This document shows, piece by piece, positions 17,131 through 26,119 of a stretch of DNA of 64,000 bases. The translations under genes and the position numbers were made by a program. The stretch lies in assembly GCF_018502485.1 (NCBI RefSeq), contig NZ_CP075546.1. One strand, written 5' to 3'. The DNA comes from Methanospirillum purgamenti (GTDB taxonomy: Archaea > Halobacteriota > Methanomicrobia > Methanomicrobiales > Methanospirillaceae). The notes below the pieces were generated by a model that saw only the letters and a program-made list of their open reading frames with translations, searched no databases and was not told the DNA's origin. Each line of letters starts with the position of its first letter. Positions within the stretch are counted from its first letter, which is position 1.

Positions 17131-18339
17131 ATGATAAATAAAAGCAGAATATATGGTGCCAGAAGGTTTCTCTTTACAGTTTTACTTCTTTTGATTATTC
17201 CATTCTCAAATTCAGCATCCTGTCAGGTTTGTAATGAAGAAAATTTCACAATAGATTGCCTTAATCTAGGAGATATTGACGAAGATAACTTATCCTTTTT
17301 CCAGACCGTCGATCCAAGGGACATCGGAAGAGCTTTGGATATTAGCAGATACCCTTCGTTAGACAATAATTCATTCATGGCATCATTAATATCCGATGAT
17401 TCAGGAAATGATGATGGCGCTGCTGTAATGAACCTTGAAACTGAAGGAGTTCTAGCCATGCAGGAGGCAAACAAAAATCAAAAGCGTTTTGAGGTTCCAG
17501 ATGATTTAATGAATATTCCCGCAGGGTCTTTCAGTCATCTTGAGATGTTCAATTACACTCCTTCTGAATGGGACCAGACTGGTGGAATTGATGAACATTG
17601 TGGAAATTGCTGGGTTTTTGCAGATACCGGAGCTCTGCAACTTGATATGGCCTATCACCAGAACATGACCGAACAACTATCAGTCCAGTATTTTACCTCT
17701 TCTTACCATAATGGAACCGGTATCTGGGCCTGTTGTGGTGGTTCGCCCATATGGTTTGCAGACTTTTATAACACTACCAAAAAAGCAATTCCCGTAACCA
17801 ATACCAATGCATCATTTATTGATAGCAAAAGCATTTGCGATAAGGGCGAATCTACCGCGATACATGCCTCATATATATCAACAACTCCCTATTACCCTAT
17901 AGAACAGATATCGGCTGAGATGATTAGTACCAACAGCAAGTATGAAGGAAGGGTAATTAAAAATGAGACCGCAATAAATTCAATTAAAGCTGCATTGCAT
18001 AGTGAGAAGGCAGTACTTATTGTCTATACACCAGACGACTGGAGCAAAATGATGAATTACTGGAAAAACCAGACCTCGGAAGAGATCTTTGTTCCCGATT
18101 CTACCCCTGGTGCAACTCATAATGATGGAGGTCATGTAATGCTGATTCTCGGATATAATGATACAGACCCCAAGATGCGGTACTGGCAAATATTGAACAG
18201 CTGGGGAGGGCCATATAATCACCCTGAAGGTATATTTAAACTTTCAATGGACCTAGATTATTCCCTACAGTGTCCTGATGGTGTCAATGCCTATGAATTC
18301 TATGTCTTAAATGTGACGTATCCGGAGATCTCCACATAG
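17131..18339 (+). CDS. Secreted papain-like (C1A) cysteine protease
   Basis: A 402-residue protein with a signal peptide (hydrophobic RFLFTVLLLLIIPF, residues about 11-28). A propeptide-like acidic region precedes HCGNCWVFADTGAL, in which Cys160 is the catalytic residue. His335 (DGGHVMLILGY) and Asn356 (ILNSWGG) complete the triad. Many N-x-S/T sequons fit surface location. The usual QGxCGSCWAF reads DEHCGNCWVF, so the oxyanion Gln is replaced, an oddity that could change activity. Single-gene unit with an AT-rich leader. Confidence 0.85.
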   Translation: MINKSRIYGARRFLFTVLLLLIIPFSNSASCQVCNEENFTIDCLNLGDIDEDNLSFFQTVDPRDIGRALDISRYPSLDNNSFMASLISDDSGNDDGAAVMNLETEGVLAMQEANKNQKRFEVPDDLMNIPAGSFSHLEMFNYTPSEWDQTGGIDEHCGNCWVFADTGALQLDMAYHQNMTEQLSVQYFTSSYHNGTGIWACCGGSPIWFADFYNTTKKAIPVTNTNASFIDSKSICDKGESTAIHASYISTTPYYPIEQISAEMISTNSKYEGRVIKNETAINSIKAALHSEKAVLIVYTPDDWSKMMNYWKNQTSEEIFVPDSTPGATHNDGGHVMLILGYNDTDPKMRYWQILNSWGGPYNHPEGIFKLSMDLDYSLQCPDGVNAYEFYVLNVTYPEIST

Positions 18340-18484
18340 GGCTTAATATCAATCTTTTTTCTGGTATTGTTCAATTTTTCATTGCCAATTCTAATGTATT
18401 TACATTATTTAGGCATTTCAACAAATATTTTATAAAAAATTTATTCATTATAATCTCGTCATACTTTTTTTCATATTTACATAC

Positions 18485-18515
18485 TTATGCGTGTTAAAAA
18501 AATAAATTCGCATAA
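18485..18515. promoter_or_regulatory. 7-bp inverted repeat in the leader of the iron-type operon
   Basis: TTATGCG (18485-18491) and CGCATAA (18509-18515) are an exact inverted repeat with 17 nt between. They lie about 78 bp upstream of the binding-protein ATG at 18593, in AT-rich sequence, where a metal regulator could bind. The site is weak in statistical terms. Confidence 0.3.
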
Positions 18516-18592
18516 ATTATATGATATGAAACAAAATAGCACATAGTGATTTCTAAAAAAATAGCGGAATCACATAACTCATTTGGTGTATA

Positions 18593-19717
18593 ATGAAACT
18601 AAATTCTAAATATTTAATGCCATTGTTGGCATTTCTCGTTATTGCATTATTGTTTCAGCCGATATATGCGGACGAATCATATCCGCGAACCATTACTGAC
18701 CTGGCAGGGCGAACAATTACCATTGAGAAACCCATTGAACGGATTATTACAAATAACCCGGATAACTCACGAATTGTAATCGCCCTTGGTGATGGAGATA
18801 AACTGGTTGCATCAGATGAATGTACTGTTGAAACCGGTGGCTGTGTCTGTCCGATGGGTTCAAATAATGAAACACTCTGTGAAGCCTGTTGGCAGGGGGT
18901 TGTTCCCGGAGGTCTTGATAACCTTCCGGTAACCAACACCCGGTATACAATGAATCAGGAGCAGATGGCATCTTTAAAGCCGGATATTATCCTGATGTCT
19001 TCAGATAAAGAAGCAGACGAGGTCCAGGAACATGTTGGTGTCCCGGTATTTGTTGCAGCACCGGATTATTCTATCCAGGGAATGAAGAAGCATATCACCG
19101 CAGTTGGTAGTGTTCTTGGAAAAGAAGCAGAAGCCAAAGACCTGAATTCATTCATTGACAGTGAAGTAAAAAAAGTCACCGACATCTCCAGTACTATCCC
19201 GGAAAACGAGAAGAAAAAAGTATATTTCGCAACCCGTGGGGCAATGAAAGGATTCTATGATGCAAAGGAAGGGAGAGACTTTACCCGGACCGATAATAAA
19301 TATGACCCACTTGCACTTGCCGGTGGCCTTAACGTTGCCAAAGATGCTGCAGATGGGAATGTAAATGTCGGAATTGAACAGATTATTGCCTGGAATCCGG
19401 ACGTAATTCTGGTCGCCTGCAGTTCACCTGAAGATTCCGGAGTAGATTTCATCCTGGATGCACCAGAACTTCAATCCATCACAGCGGTTAAGGAAGGAAA
19501 AGTCTACAATACCTTCTATCCAAACTGCCGGGGAAGCCCCCATGACCGAAACCTGATTAACATGTTCTATATTGGAAAACTTCTCTATCCAGAAAAATTC
19601 AAAGACATTAACTTCGAAGCAGAGGGTAATGCAATTATGAAGGAATTCCTCGGTGTAGATGGTGTATTCTCCGAGTACATGGATTACCTGCAATTTCCAA
19701 ATACCCAAAGCACATGA
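18593..19717 (+). CDS. Metal-complex ABC transporter binding protein with Cys-rich insert
   Basis: A 374-residue FepB/BtuF-type (PF01497) binding protein. Residues 1-26 are a signal peptide. ITDLAGRTITIEKPIERII is the family start, and KPDIILMSSDK and NPDVILVACSS are the two lobe motifs. Between residues 77 and 99 lies a Cys-rich insert with five cysteines (77, 84, 86, 96, 99), unusual for the family. It is the first gene of a four-gene operon with a methyltransferase, a FecCD permease and an ATPase, all overlapping by one to four bases. Substrate: iron chelate, corrinoid or similar; undetermined. Confidence 0.85.
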   Translation: MKLNSKYLMPLLAFLVIALLFQPIYADESYPRTITDLAGRTITIEKPIERIITNNPDNSRIVIALGDGDKLVASDECTVETGGCVCPMGSNNETLCEACWQGVVPGGLDNLPVTNTRYTMNQEQMASLKPDIILMSSDKEADEVQEHVGVPVFVAAPDYSIQGMKKHITAVGSVLGKEAEAKDLNSFIDSEVKKVTDISSTIPENEKKKVYFATRGAMKGFYDAKEGRDFTRTDNKYDPLALAGGLNVAKDAADGNVNVGIEQIIAWNPDVILVACSSPEDSGVDFILDAPELQSITAVKEGKVYNTFYPNCRGSPHDRNLINMFYIGKLLYPEKFKDINFEAEGNAIMKEFLGVDGVFSEYMDYLQFPNTQST

Positions 19718-20529
19718 ACCCTATTATCAATTATAATGAACTCTGGCGTATTCTGCATCAAAGAAGACGAGCAGGAGGACAGGATTGGGACAAACGGGCC
19801 CATTCTTTTTTTAAAGCAGTGTCCGGAAACAATGACGCAGAAAAAGTAATCCCTTCTCTTAACCTGACCGATTCTGATACAGTATTGGATATGGGAGCCG
19901 GAACAGGCAGAATTGCAGTCCCGATGGCCAAATACGCAGCCCATGTTACTGCTCTTGAGCCATCATCCGGAATGGCATCTTGCCTTGAGAAAAGTATGGA
20001 AGAAGAAGGTCTTTCCAACTATACCCTCGTCAGGAAACGGTGGGAAGATGTGAAGATAGGTCAGGACATTCCAGTTCATGATGTCGTTTTTGCGTCAAAC
20101 TCACTCGGTTTTCCGGATTTGGCAGATGGCCTTAAAAAACTTGATGCAGCAGCCAGAAAAGCAGTACATATTCTCTGGTTTGCAGGTCCACAGCGACATC
20201 CTATGGATCCTGAACTGAAAAAGCGTCTTGGAAGAGAGGAGGAAAGGGATTTCGGACCCGATTACATCTTTATTGCACAGGTTCTGCACGACATGGGAAT
20301 CTATGCAAATGTTGAGGTTCATCCCACCCGGACAGTACACAGATATGAAAATCTGGATGAAGCAGTCGCCTGGTGGGAAGAAAGGGGTGATATCAGCCCT
20401 GAAGAAAAACCAATCCTGAGAGAATTTTTATCTGAAAAATTAAACTGCACTGTTGATGGACACCCGGTCATGCAACGAAACGGATGGCGTGCCAGAATAT
20501 GGTGGGAGAAGGAGAATCGTGCCGAATGA
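19714..20529 (+). CDS. Class I SAM-dependent methyltransferase (type A) in the transport operon
   Basis: A 271-residue cytosolic protein. Motif I is VLDMGAGTGRIAVPMA, followed by VTALEPSSGM, and DVVFASNSLGFP. It ends with RARIWWEKE, a WW-containing C-terminus shared with the two type A methyltransferases at 41608 and 42411. It starts on the ATGA overlap with the binding-protein gene and ends on an ATGA overlap with the permease. A methyltransferase wedged between binding protein and permease implies that the imported molecule, or its partner, is methylated. The substrate is not known. Confidence 0.8.
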   Translation: MNPIINYNELWRILHQRRRAGGQDWDKRAHSFFKAVSGNNDAEKVIPSLNLTDSDTVLDMGAGTGRIAVPMAKYAAHVTALEPSSGMASCLEKSMEEEGLSNYTLVRKRWEDVKIGQDIPVHDVVFASNSLGFPDLADGLKKLDAAARKAVHILWFAGPQRHPMDPELKKRLGREEERDFGPDYIFIAQVLHDMGIYANVEVHPTRTVHRYENLDEAVAWWEERGDISPEEKPILREFLSEKLNCTVDGHPVMQRNGWRARIWWEKENRAE

Positions 20530-21644
20530 GTTCACCTTACGAACCTGTCTCTGAAGCAGCAAAGAATCACCGGCAGAAACGAAATCAAAAACTCATTGAA
20601 GTTAAAAAAGAGTACCGAAGATTATTAGGGCGAAAAATTGCTTTTCTCACTGGAATAGTTCTCCTCATCATTTTTGCTGTTGCCTATATTATTACTCTGG
20701 GTCCACTTGGGATTACTATTCCCCAGGTCTATGAAACACTTCTTGCACGGTATTTACCCGGATTTTTCAACATGGACACAGTATTTGAGCAGGTTGTCTG
20801 GAATATCCGGTTTCCACGAATCATAGGTGGCATTTTTGCAGGATTCGGATTTGGCATCTGTGGCTGTGTTATGCAAGCGGTTCTGAAAAATCCTCTTGCA
20901 AGTCCATTTACCCTTGGAATTTCTTCTGGAGCACATTTTGGTGTTGCCATTGCAGCAGTATTTGGAGTGGCAATTATTGGTGGAGAATATCTCCTGATTG
21001 CAAACGCTTTTTTATTTGCCATGCTTTGTTCTCTTTTTATTGTATCTCTGGCAGCATTAAAAGGAGCAACTTCAGAAACCCTTATTCTCGCAGGAATTGC
21101 GGTGAATTACCTATTTTCATCACTTTCTCAGCTTATGGCTTACTTTGCCAATGATGAACAACTCCGGCTTATGTCACTCTGGGGGATGGGAGATCTTTCT
21201 GCCTTTTCCTGGAGTAAATTTGGCCTGTTTGTTGCGATATTTGTCATATGTACTCCCATCCTTCTATCAAAGGCCAGGGATTTGAACCTGATGACAATCG
21301 GAGATGACTCAGCGCTCAGTCTTGGCGTGAATGCCAACCGTGTGAGAATGGTTACCATGATGATTTCATCTGTTCTCGTTGCTACAATCGTCTGTTTTAC
21401 TGGGACCATCGGATTTATCGGTCTAGTTGCTCCTCACATGGCCAGGATGCTTATCGGGACGGATCATCGTATTTTGATTCCAGCTTCTGGTATATTGGGT
21501 GCCTGTCTTCTTATCTGTGCAGACGCTGTCGCAATGAATATCATCGGACCTACTATCATTCCAACAGGAATTATGACTGCTCTTCTTGGTGTACCGTTCT
21601 TCCTGTACCTGGTATTAAAAGGAAAAAGAAAGGAGTTCTGGTAA
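20526..21644 (+). CDS. FecCD/BtuC-type ABC permease
   Basis: A 372-residue permease with about ten hydrophobic segments. VMQAVLKNPLASPFTLGISS and GFIGLVAPHMARMLIG are family signatures; the latter contacts the ATPase. The ATG at 20526 overlaps the methyltransferase stop (ATGA); an upstream extension from 20484 is rejected because it lies inside that gene. The charged N-terminus (about 30 residues) is longer than in bacterial BtuC. It forms an importer with the binding protein at 18593 and the ATPase at 21644. Confidence 0.88.
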   Translation: MSSPYEPVSEAAKNHRQKRNQKLIEVKKEYRRLLGRKIAFLTGIVLLIIFAVAYIITLGPLGITIPQVYETLLARYLPGFFNMDTVFEQVVWNIRFPRIIGGIFAGFGFGICGCVMQAVLKNPLASPFTLGISSGAHFGVAIAAVFGVAIIGGEYLLIANAFLFAMLCSLFIVSLAALKGATSETLILAGIAVNYLFSSLSQLMAYFANDEQLRLMSLWGMGDLSAFSWSKFGLFVAIFVICTPILLSKARDLNLMTIGDDSALSLGVNANRVRMVTMMISSVLVATIVCFTGTIGFIGLVAPHMARMLIGTDHRILIPASGILGACLLICADAVAMNIIGPTIIPTGIMTALLGVPFFLYLVLKGKRKEFW

Positions 21645-22462
21645 TGAACATTAAACTCTCGGTTCAAAACCTGGAATTTGCCTATCAGTCTACACCGGTT
21701 TTTTCCGGGATGTGCATGGAAATTCCAAAGGGAAACCTGGTCTCAATTCTGGGACCGAATGGATCAGGAAAATCTACATTTATCAAGTGTGTAGACCGTA
21801 TCTTAAACCCGAAAAAAGGTGATATTACTGTTGACGGTAAACCAGTATCTTCACTAAACCGGAGGGATCTTGCAAAAAAGATATCATATGTCCCGCAAAG
21901 TTCGGTTCGGATCTTTCCACATTCAGTTTTTGATATGATCCTCATGGGTCGAAGACCTCACCTTGGTTGGGCAAGTTCTGGTGAAGATGAAGAACGAGTC
22001 TGGGATGTTATTTCCCTGCTGGGCCTTGAAGATATTGCACTTCATTCTTTTAACGAATTGTCCGGTGGACAACAACAAAAAGTCCTCATTGCCCGGGCCC
22101 TTGTCCAGGAGACAGACCTGATGCTCCTTGATGAACCAACATCCAATCTTGACATCTGGCATCAACTGGATGTTATGAGAATTGTTTCAGATCTTGTAGC
22201 GGAACAAGAAATCACAACGCTCATGGCAGTTCACGATCTCAATATGGCTTCACGGTTTTCCGACCTGATAATTCTTATGAAAAAGGGAAGTATTCATGCA
22301 GCAGGAAAACCTTGTGATGTTCTCACTTCTGAGAACATTGCTGAAGTGTACGGGGTAAAAGCTGATGTCCATTGTCATGATGGGGTGCCAGTGATAATAC
22401 CGTATCAACAAATTCAGGGGAATGGGACGAGAAACACTCCTATTTTTTGTCATGCTACCTGA
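21644..22462 (+). CDS. FecE/BtuD-type ABC ATPase
   Basis: A 272-residue ATPase: GPNGSGKST (Walker A), LSGGQQQKVLIARAL (signature), LMLLDEPTSNLD (Walker B) and the D-loop. The ATG overlaps the permease stop by one base. Powers the 18593-22462 importer. It is followed by 112 bp and a convergent MFS gene. Confidence 0.88.
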   Translation: MNIKLSVQNLEFAYQSTPVFSGMCMEIPKGNLVSILGPNGSGKSTFIKCVDRILNPKKGDITVDGKPVSSLNRRDLAKKISYVPQSSVRIFPHSVFDMILMGRRPHLGWASSGEDEERVWDVISLLGLEDIALHSFNELSGGQQQKVLIARALVQETDLMLLDEPTSNLDIWHQLDVMRIVSDLVAEQEITTLMAVHDLNMASRFSDLIILMKKGSIHAAGKPCDVLTSENIAEVYGVKADVHCHDGVPVIIPYQQIQGNGTRNTPIFCHAT

Positions 22463-22574
22463 TCCAGAGAAATTCTTTTATTTATATTGATTCGTGTATC
22501 AACCGGCCTAATGAAAAGAGATATTCAATCAAAAAAAAGGATATCTTGCCCTCAGGATAAACGTACGCACTTTT

Positions 22575-23777
22575 TTATCCCACTTTTGGCACATTTTTTC
22601 TCGTAACGGTCATCATTCCAAAGTAGATTGTAATCACTAGTGCAAGAAGAAGACCGGATAAAAAACCCATGCCATACCCGGATGAGGTAATTATCACTCC
22701 GGTCACAAATGGACCGGATGAGTGCCCGATATCCATTATTGAAGACAATGCACCCATAGAGGCACCCATTTCTTCTTTCTGAGCAATATCGGCGATATAT
22801 TTAGTCGTTGCAACAGTTGAAAGTGACATTCCGAGTCCGGATGCAAGAGTGAGGATGAAGAGAAGGGTAATTGTCGAACAGAATGGTATGAGAAAAACTG
22901 ATACACCCAAAAGCATGAGACCTGCCATTATCTGGTACCGGGGATCTTTTTTATCTGCCATTTTTCCGAAAAACGGTTTTGTAAGAGCAATCGAGAGAAC
23001 CTGCACGGCGAAGAAGATCCCGATGAGATATGCTTCGAATCCCTGACTGACTAAGTAAACCGGAAAAAACGTCTCGAATGCTCCGAAAACAAAATACGTT
23101 CCCATGTCAACATAGGCTGTTGCCCGGAGCCGGGAGTCGGCCCAGAATATCTGAAGACTTTTCACAAACACGTCAAAGGTCAGTGCAACATCAATCCCTT
23201 TCTTATCTCCGGGAATTCTGAATATGAGCAGACAGACAATAAGTCCGGCGATGAATGCTGCCAGATACACACTCTGGTACCTGAATAATCCGGGTGTTAT
23301 TGCAAAAAATGAGATGAGCAGGCCACCGACCAGAGGAGCTAAGGTCCGGCCATAGAGTGTAGCAGATGAATACTGACCGATTCGTTCACCTTTCGTGATA
23401 GAAAACCGTTCTGCTATGATTGCAGAAACCACCGGCCCGAGAATTGCAGTAGCCATCCCATGAAAGAACCGGACCGGGATGAGCATGAGAGGATCTGCGA
23501 TGAAAAGATAGAGGAGTGGAGCAATAAGGAATACTCCTCCGGCGAAAAAGAGCATACGTCGCCTTCCCAGACGATCTGAAATGACTCCAACCGGGAAACT
23601 CAGGAGGATTCCGGCAAGGGGTGATATTGCAGAGATCAGTCCGATATGAGCGTCATTTGCTCCAAGAGAAGATGCATACAGAGGAAGAACAGGGTTTTTA
23701 GAGATAGTAGTGGAGAATATTGCGAGAAAACCAATTACTGAAAGCTGGATGATGTATGCCCTATCGGTAAGACTCAT
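22575..23777 (-). CDS. MFS transporter
   Basis: A 400-residue protein with about 12 hydrophobic helices and the MFS loop motif GVISDRLGRRRM between helices 2 and 3, with GKMADKKDPR in the second half. It converges on the metal-importer operon. The start is ATG at 23777, inside a perfect 14-bp palindrome, and there is no ribosome site, so it may be leaderless. A 116-bp fragment of a close relative's 3' end lies at 13875-13990. It may export a chelator or drug; no direct evidence. Confidence 0.82.
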   Translation of the reverse strand: MSLTDRAYIIQLSVIGFLAIFSTTISKNPVLPLYASSLGANDAHIGLISAISPLAGILLSFPVGVISDRLGRRRMLFFAGGVFLIAPLLYLFIADPLMLIPVRFFHGMATAILGPVVSAIIAERFSITKGERIGQYSSATLYGRTLAPLVGGLLISFFAITPGLFRYQSVYLAAFIAGLIVCLLIFRIPGDKKGIDVALTFDVFVKSLQIFWADSRLRATAYVDMGTYFVFGAFETFFPVYLVSQGFEAYLIGIFFAVQVLSIALTKPFFGKMADKKDPRYQIMAGLMLLGVSVFLIPFCSTITLLFILTLASGLGMSLSTVATTKYIADIAQKEEMGASMGALSSIMDIGHSSGPFVTGVIITSSGYGMGFLSGLLLALVITIYFGMMTVTRKNVPKVG

Positions 23778-23788
23778 AGTATACTATG
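23775..23788. promoter_or_regulatory. Perfect 14-bp palindrome over the MFS start codon
   Basis: CATAGTATACTATG is a perfect palindrome that contains the MFS start codon (minus strand). A repressor there would block initiation of a leaderless transcript. AGTATAG-like cores are also present in the leaders of the methyltransferase at 48649 and the binding protein at 34062, which hints at a shared regulator, but the match is short. Confidence 0.4.
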
Positions 23789-24231
23789 TAATAAATATTC
23801 ATATAAACTATCACCGAAAATAAGTTTCTTTATCTTGGTATCAAAAATTATTCTGGCATCGGATAAGACTTCTTTTGAGAGCTGAGATTATGTATAGCAG
23901 AAGTAGCACAGTACAGAATACCCGAATGCACGTTAGTTGTTCAACATAATATGCACATAAATTATGATAAAATTAAATTATTTTATGTTTTTTAGCTGGA
24001 TGATTCATCATAGATTCTGTATCTTACCCATAGTCACTCTTGAATCCTAGAAAAATAAGGCAATATCATAAAATCAATAAAAAATTCTTTTGGTTACATC
24101 TTTAAAAAATTTTATTTTTAAAAATATCTTACCTGACTATAATCTTAATTCAATATTATTAATAAAATTTCAAAAAAATTACATTTTAATAAATAATACA
24201 TTTTTTAAATAAATAACACCCATAATGAAAT
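23789..24231. other. AT-rich intergenic region before the nickel-type operon
   Basis: About 440 bp of very AT-rich sequence between two divergently transcribed genes. It must carry the promoters for the MFS gene (leftward) and the Nik-type operon (rightward). I see no gene and no convincing NikR site; several A/T runs such as the one at 24110-24130 and 24195-24210 are compatible with archaeal promoters. Confidence 0.4.
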
Positions 24232-25182
24232 ATGCAACCGATAATTGAGATCTCAAACCTTACGATCTCATTTCACGGTGATGAATACTGTCTTACTGCA
24301 ATAGAAGAGCTCACCCTGTCAATTTTCAAGGGTGAAACACTTGCCATAATCGGGGAGAGCGGAAGTGGGAAGTCCGTACTAGGACAGGCAATACTGTCAA
24401 TCCTTCCAGAATCTGCAGAGATTCAGGGTATAATTAATTACAGGGAAAAAAATCTCCTCATGGCAAGTGATTCTGAACTTGAATCAATTCGGGGCGGACT
24501 CATCGGCTGGGTTCCACAAAATCCGAAGATGGGGTTTAATCCTTCCATGAAAATGTGGAAACAAATTGCAGAGTCCATGATAATCCACACGGATAGTAGC
24601 TGGTCTGAAGCAAAAAGGCAGGCTATTTCCTTACTTGAACGATTCAAAGTTCTTCCTGCAGATCAATGGGCAGATGCATACCCGGTTTCATATAGTGGCG
24701 GTATGCTCCAGAGAGCCATGGTAGCAATGGGAACCAGTGTTAATCCGGATGTTATCATCGCTGATGAACCCACGAAAGGAGTCGATCTCCTGAATAAATC
24801 CGGAATAACTGATTTGTTTCTGGAAATGAAAAACCGGGGGATAACCCAGATTTTAATCACCCATGACCTTGATTTTGCACGAGAACTAGCTGACCGGGTA
24901 GCAGTATTATATTGTGGACAAATTGTAGAGATTACAAGCAAAGAAATATTCTTCACCCATCCACGGCATCCCTACTCCCACGGTCTGTTACAATCTCTCC
25001 CTCAAAATGGTCTTTGTCCGATTCCTGGAAATGCACCCCCCATGCATATCGTTCATACCGGATGCAGATTCAAAGACCGCTGTTCTGACTCAAAAAAAGA
25101 ATGTAAAAATCCTGTCCCCTTCTTCTCAATGAATAAAGATTATGTCAGATGCTTCAACTATCATAACCGGGACCAGTCTTAG
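24232..25182 (+). CDS. nikD: Nickel/peptide ABC transporter ATPase 1 (NikD/DppD-like)
   Basis: A 316-residue ATPase: GESGSGKSV (Walker A), YSGGMLQRAMVAMG (signature) and VIIADEPTKGVD (Walker B). The C-terminus contains GCRFKDRCSDSKKEC, the Cys-containing oligopeptide/nickel transporter tail (PF08352). It is the first gene of a five-gene operon followed by nikR on the other strand, which favours nickel. Dipeptide or other metal complexes remain possible. Confidence 0.75.
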   Translation: MQPIIEISNLTISFHGDEYCLTAIEELTLSIFKGETLAIIGESGSGKSVLGQAILSILPESAEIQGIINYREKNLLMASDSELESIRGGLIGWVPQNPKMGFNPSMKMWKQIAESMIIHTDSSWSEAKRQAISLLERFKVLPADQWADAYPVSYSGGMLQRAMVAMGTSVNPDVIIADEPTKGVDLLNKSGITDLFLEMKNRGITQILITHDLDFARELADRVAVLYCGQIVEITSKEIFFTHPRHPYSHGLLQSLPQNGLCPIPGNAPPMHIVHTGCRFKDRCSDSKKECKNPVPFFSMNKDYVRCFNYHNRDQS

Positions 25183-26062
25183 TAAAACATATGAATCAGG
25201 CATATTCACCCGCCAAAGTACATATGCTGTTCGTGATGTGGATTTTTCTATCCAAAGAGGAGAAACCTATGCACTTGTAGGTGAAAGTGGAAGCGGTAAA
25301 ACAACGCTGGGAAAACTTCTCATTATGCTCATTCATCTCACCAGCGGGCATCTTTATTATAAAGGGACACAGGTGGACCCTAAACAAAAACAGGAATTGG
25401 GTCTATTTCGAAAGAAGATGCAGATTATCCCTCAGCACCCTGAAGATGCTCTTAATCCCCGGTGGAAAGTGAGTTATTCTGTTCTTGAACCATTCAGAAT
25501 TCATGATGATCTTGAGTTACATGGAACAAAAAAAGAACGATTAACAGAACTTCTGGATATGACCGGACTCAATCATGAGTATGCAAACAGGTATCCTCAT
25601 CAATTATCCGGAGGGGAACTTCAGCGGGCAGTTATAGCAAGAACACTTGCTTTAAAACCTGAATTCATCGTCTGTGATGAGCCTACATCCATGCTTGATG
25701 TATCAGTACAGGCATCCATTATCCATCTTCTTCAAAGCATTCAGAAAAAAACACATGTTGCATTACTTTTTATAACTCATGACATCCGGATTGCATCTCT
25801 TATAGGTGACCGCATTGGGGTGATGTATCAGGGGCAAATCGTTGAAGAAGGAGAACATATCATGACCAAACCATTGCATCCATACACCCGGTCATTATGT
25901 GGATGTGCATCTCCAAGACATCAGACCAATCCGAAAGTTGTTATGGGATGCCCATTTTATGCTGATTGTCCGGTTTCAGAAGAACGATGCAGAACACAGC
26001 CGCCACTGGTTTCATGGGGGAACCGAAAAATCAGATGCCACTTTCCAGAAAAATTGACATGA
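25142..26062 (+). CDS. nikE: Nickel/peptide ABC transporter ATPase 2 (NikE/DppF-like)
   Basis: A 306-residue ATPase: GESGSGKTTLGKLL, LSGGELQRAVIARTL, FIVCDEPTSMLD, and a C-terminal GCPFYADCPVSEERC tail. The ATG at 25142 overlaps the end of the previous gene by 41 bp in another frame, close to the usual coupling of these ATPase pairs. Acts as heteromeric partner of the upstream ATPase. Confidence 0.75.
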   Translation: MSDASTIITGTSLSKTYESGIFTRQSTYAVRDVDFSIQRGETYALVGESGSGKTTLGKLLIMLIHLTSGHLYYKGTQVDPKQKQELGLFRKKMQIIPQHPEDALNPRWKVSYSVLEPFRIHDDLELHGTKKERLTELLDMTGLNHEYANRYPHQLSGGELQRAVIARTLALKPEFIVCDEPTSMLDVSVQASIIHLLQSIQKKTHVALLFITHDIRIASLIGDRIGVMYQGQIVEEGEHIMTKPLHPYTRSLCGCASPRHQTNPKVVMGCPFYADCPVSEERCRTQPPLVSWGNRKIRCHFPEKLT

Positions 26063-26119
26063 AGTATTACTAAAATCAAACAAATATTATTATGTATGGC
26101 TTGTTACATACTCAGGTTT

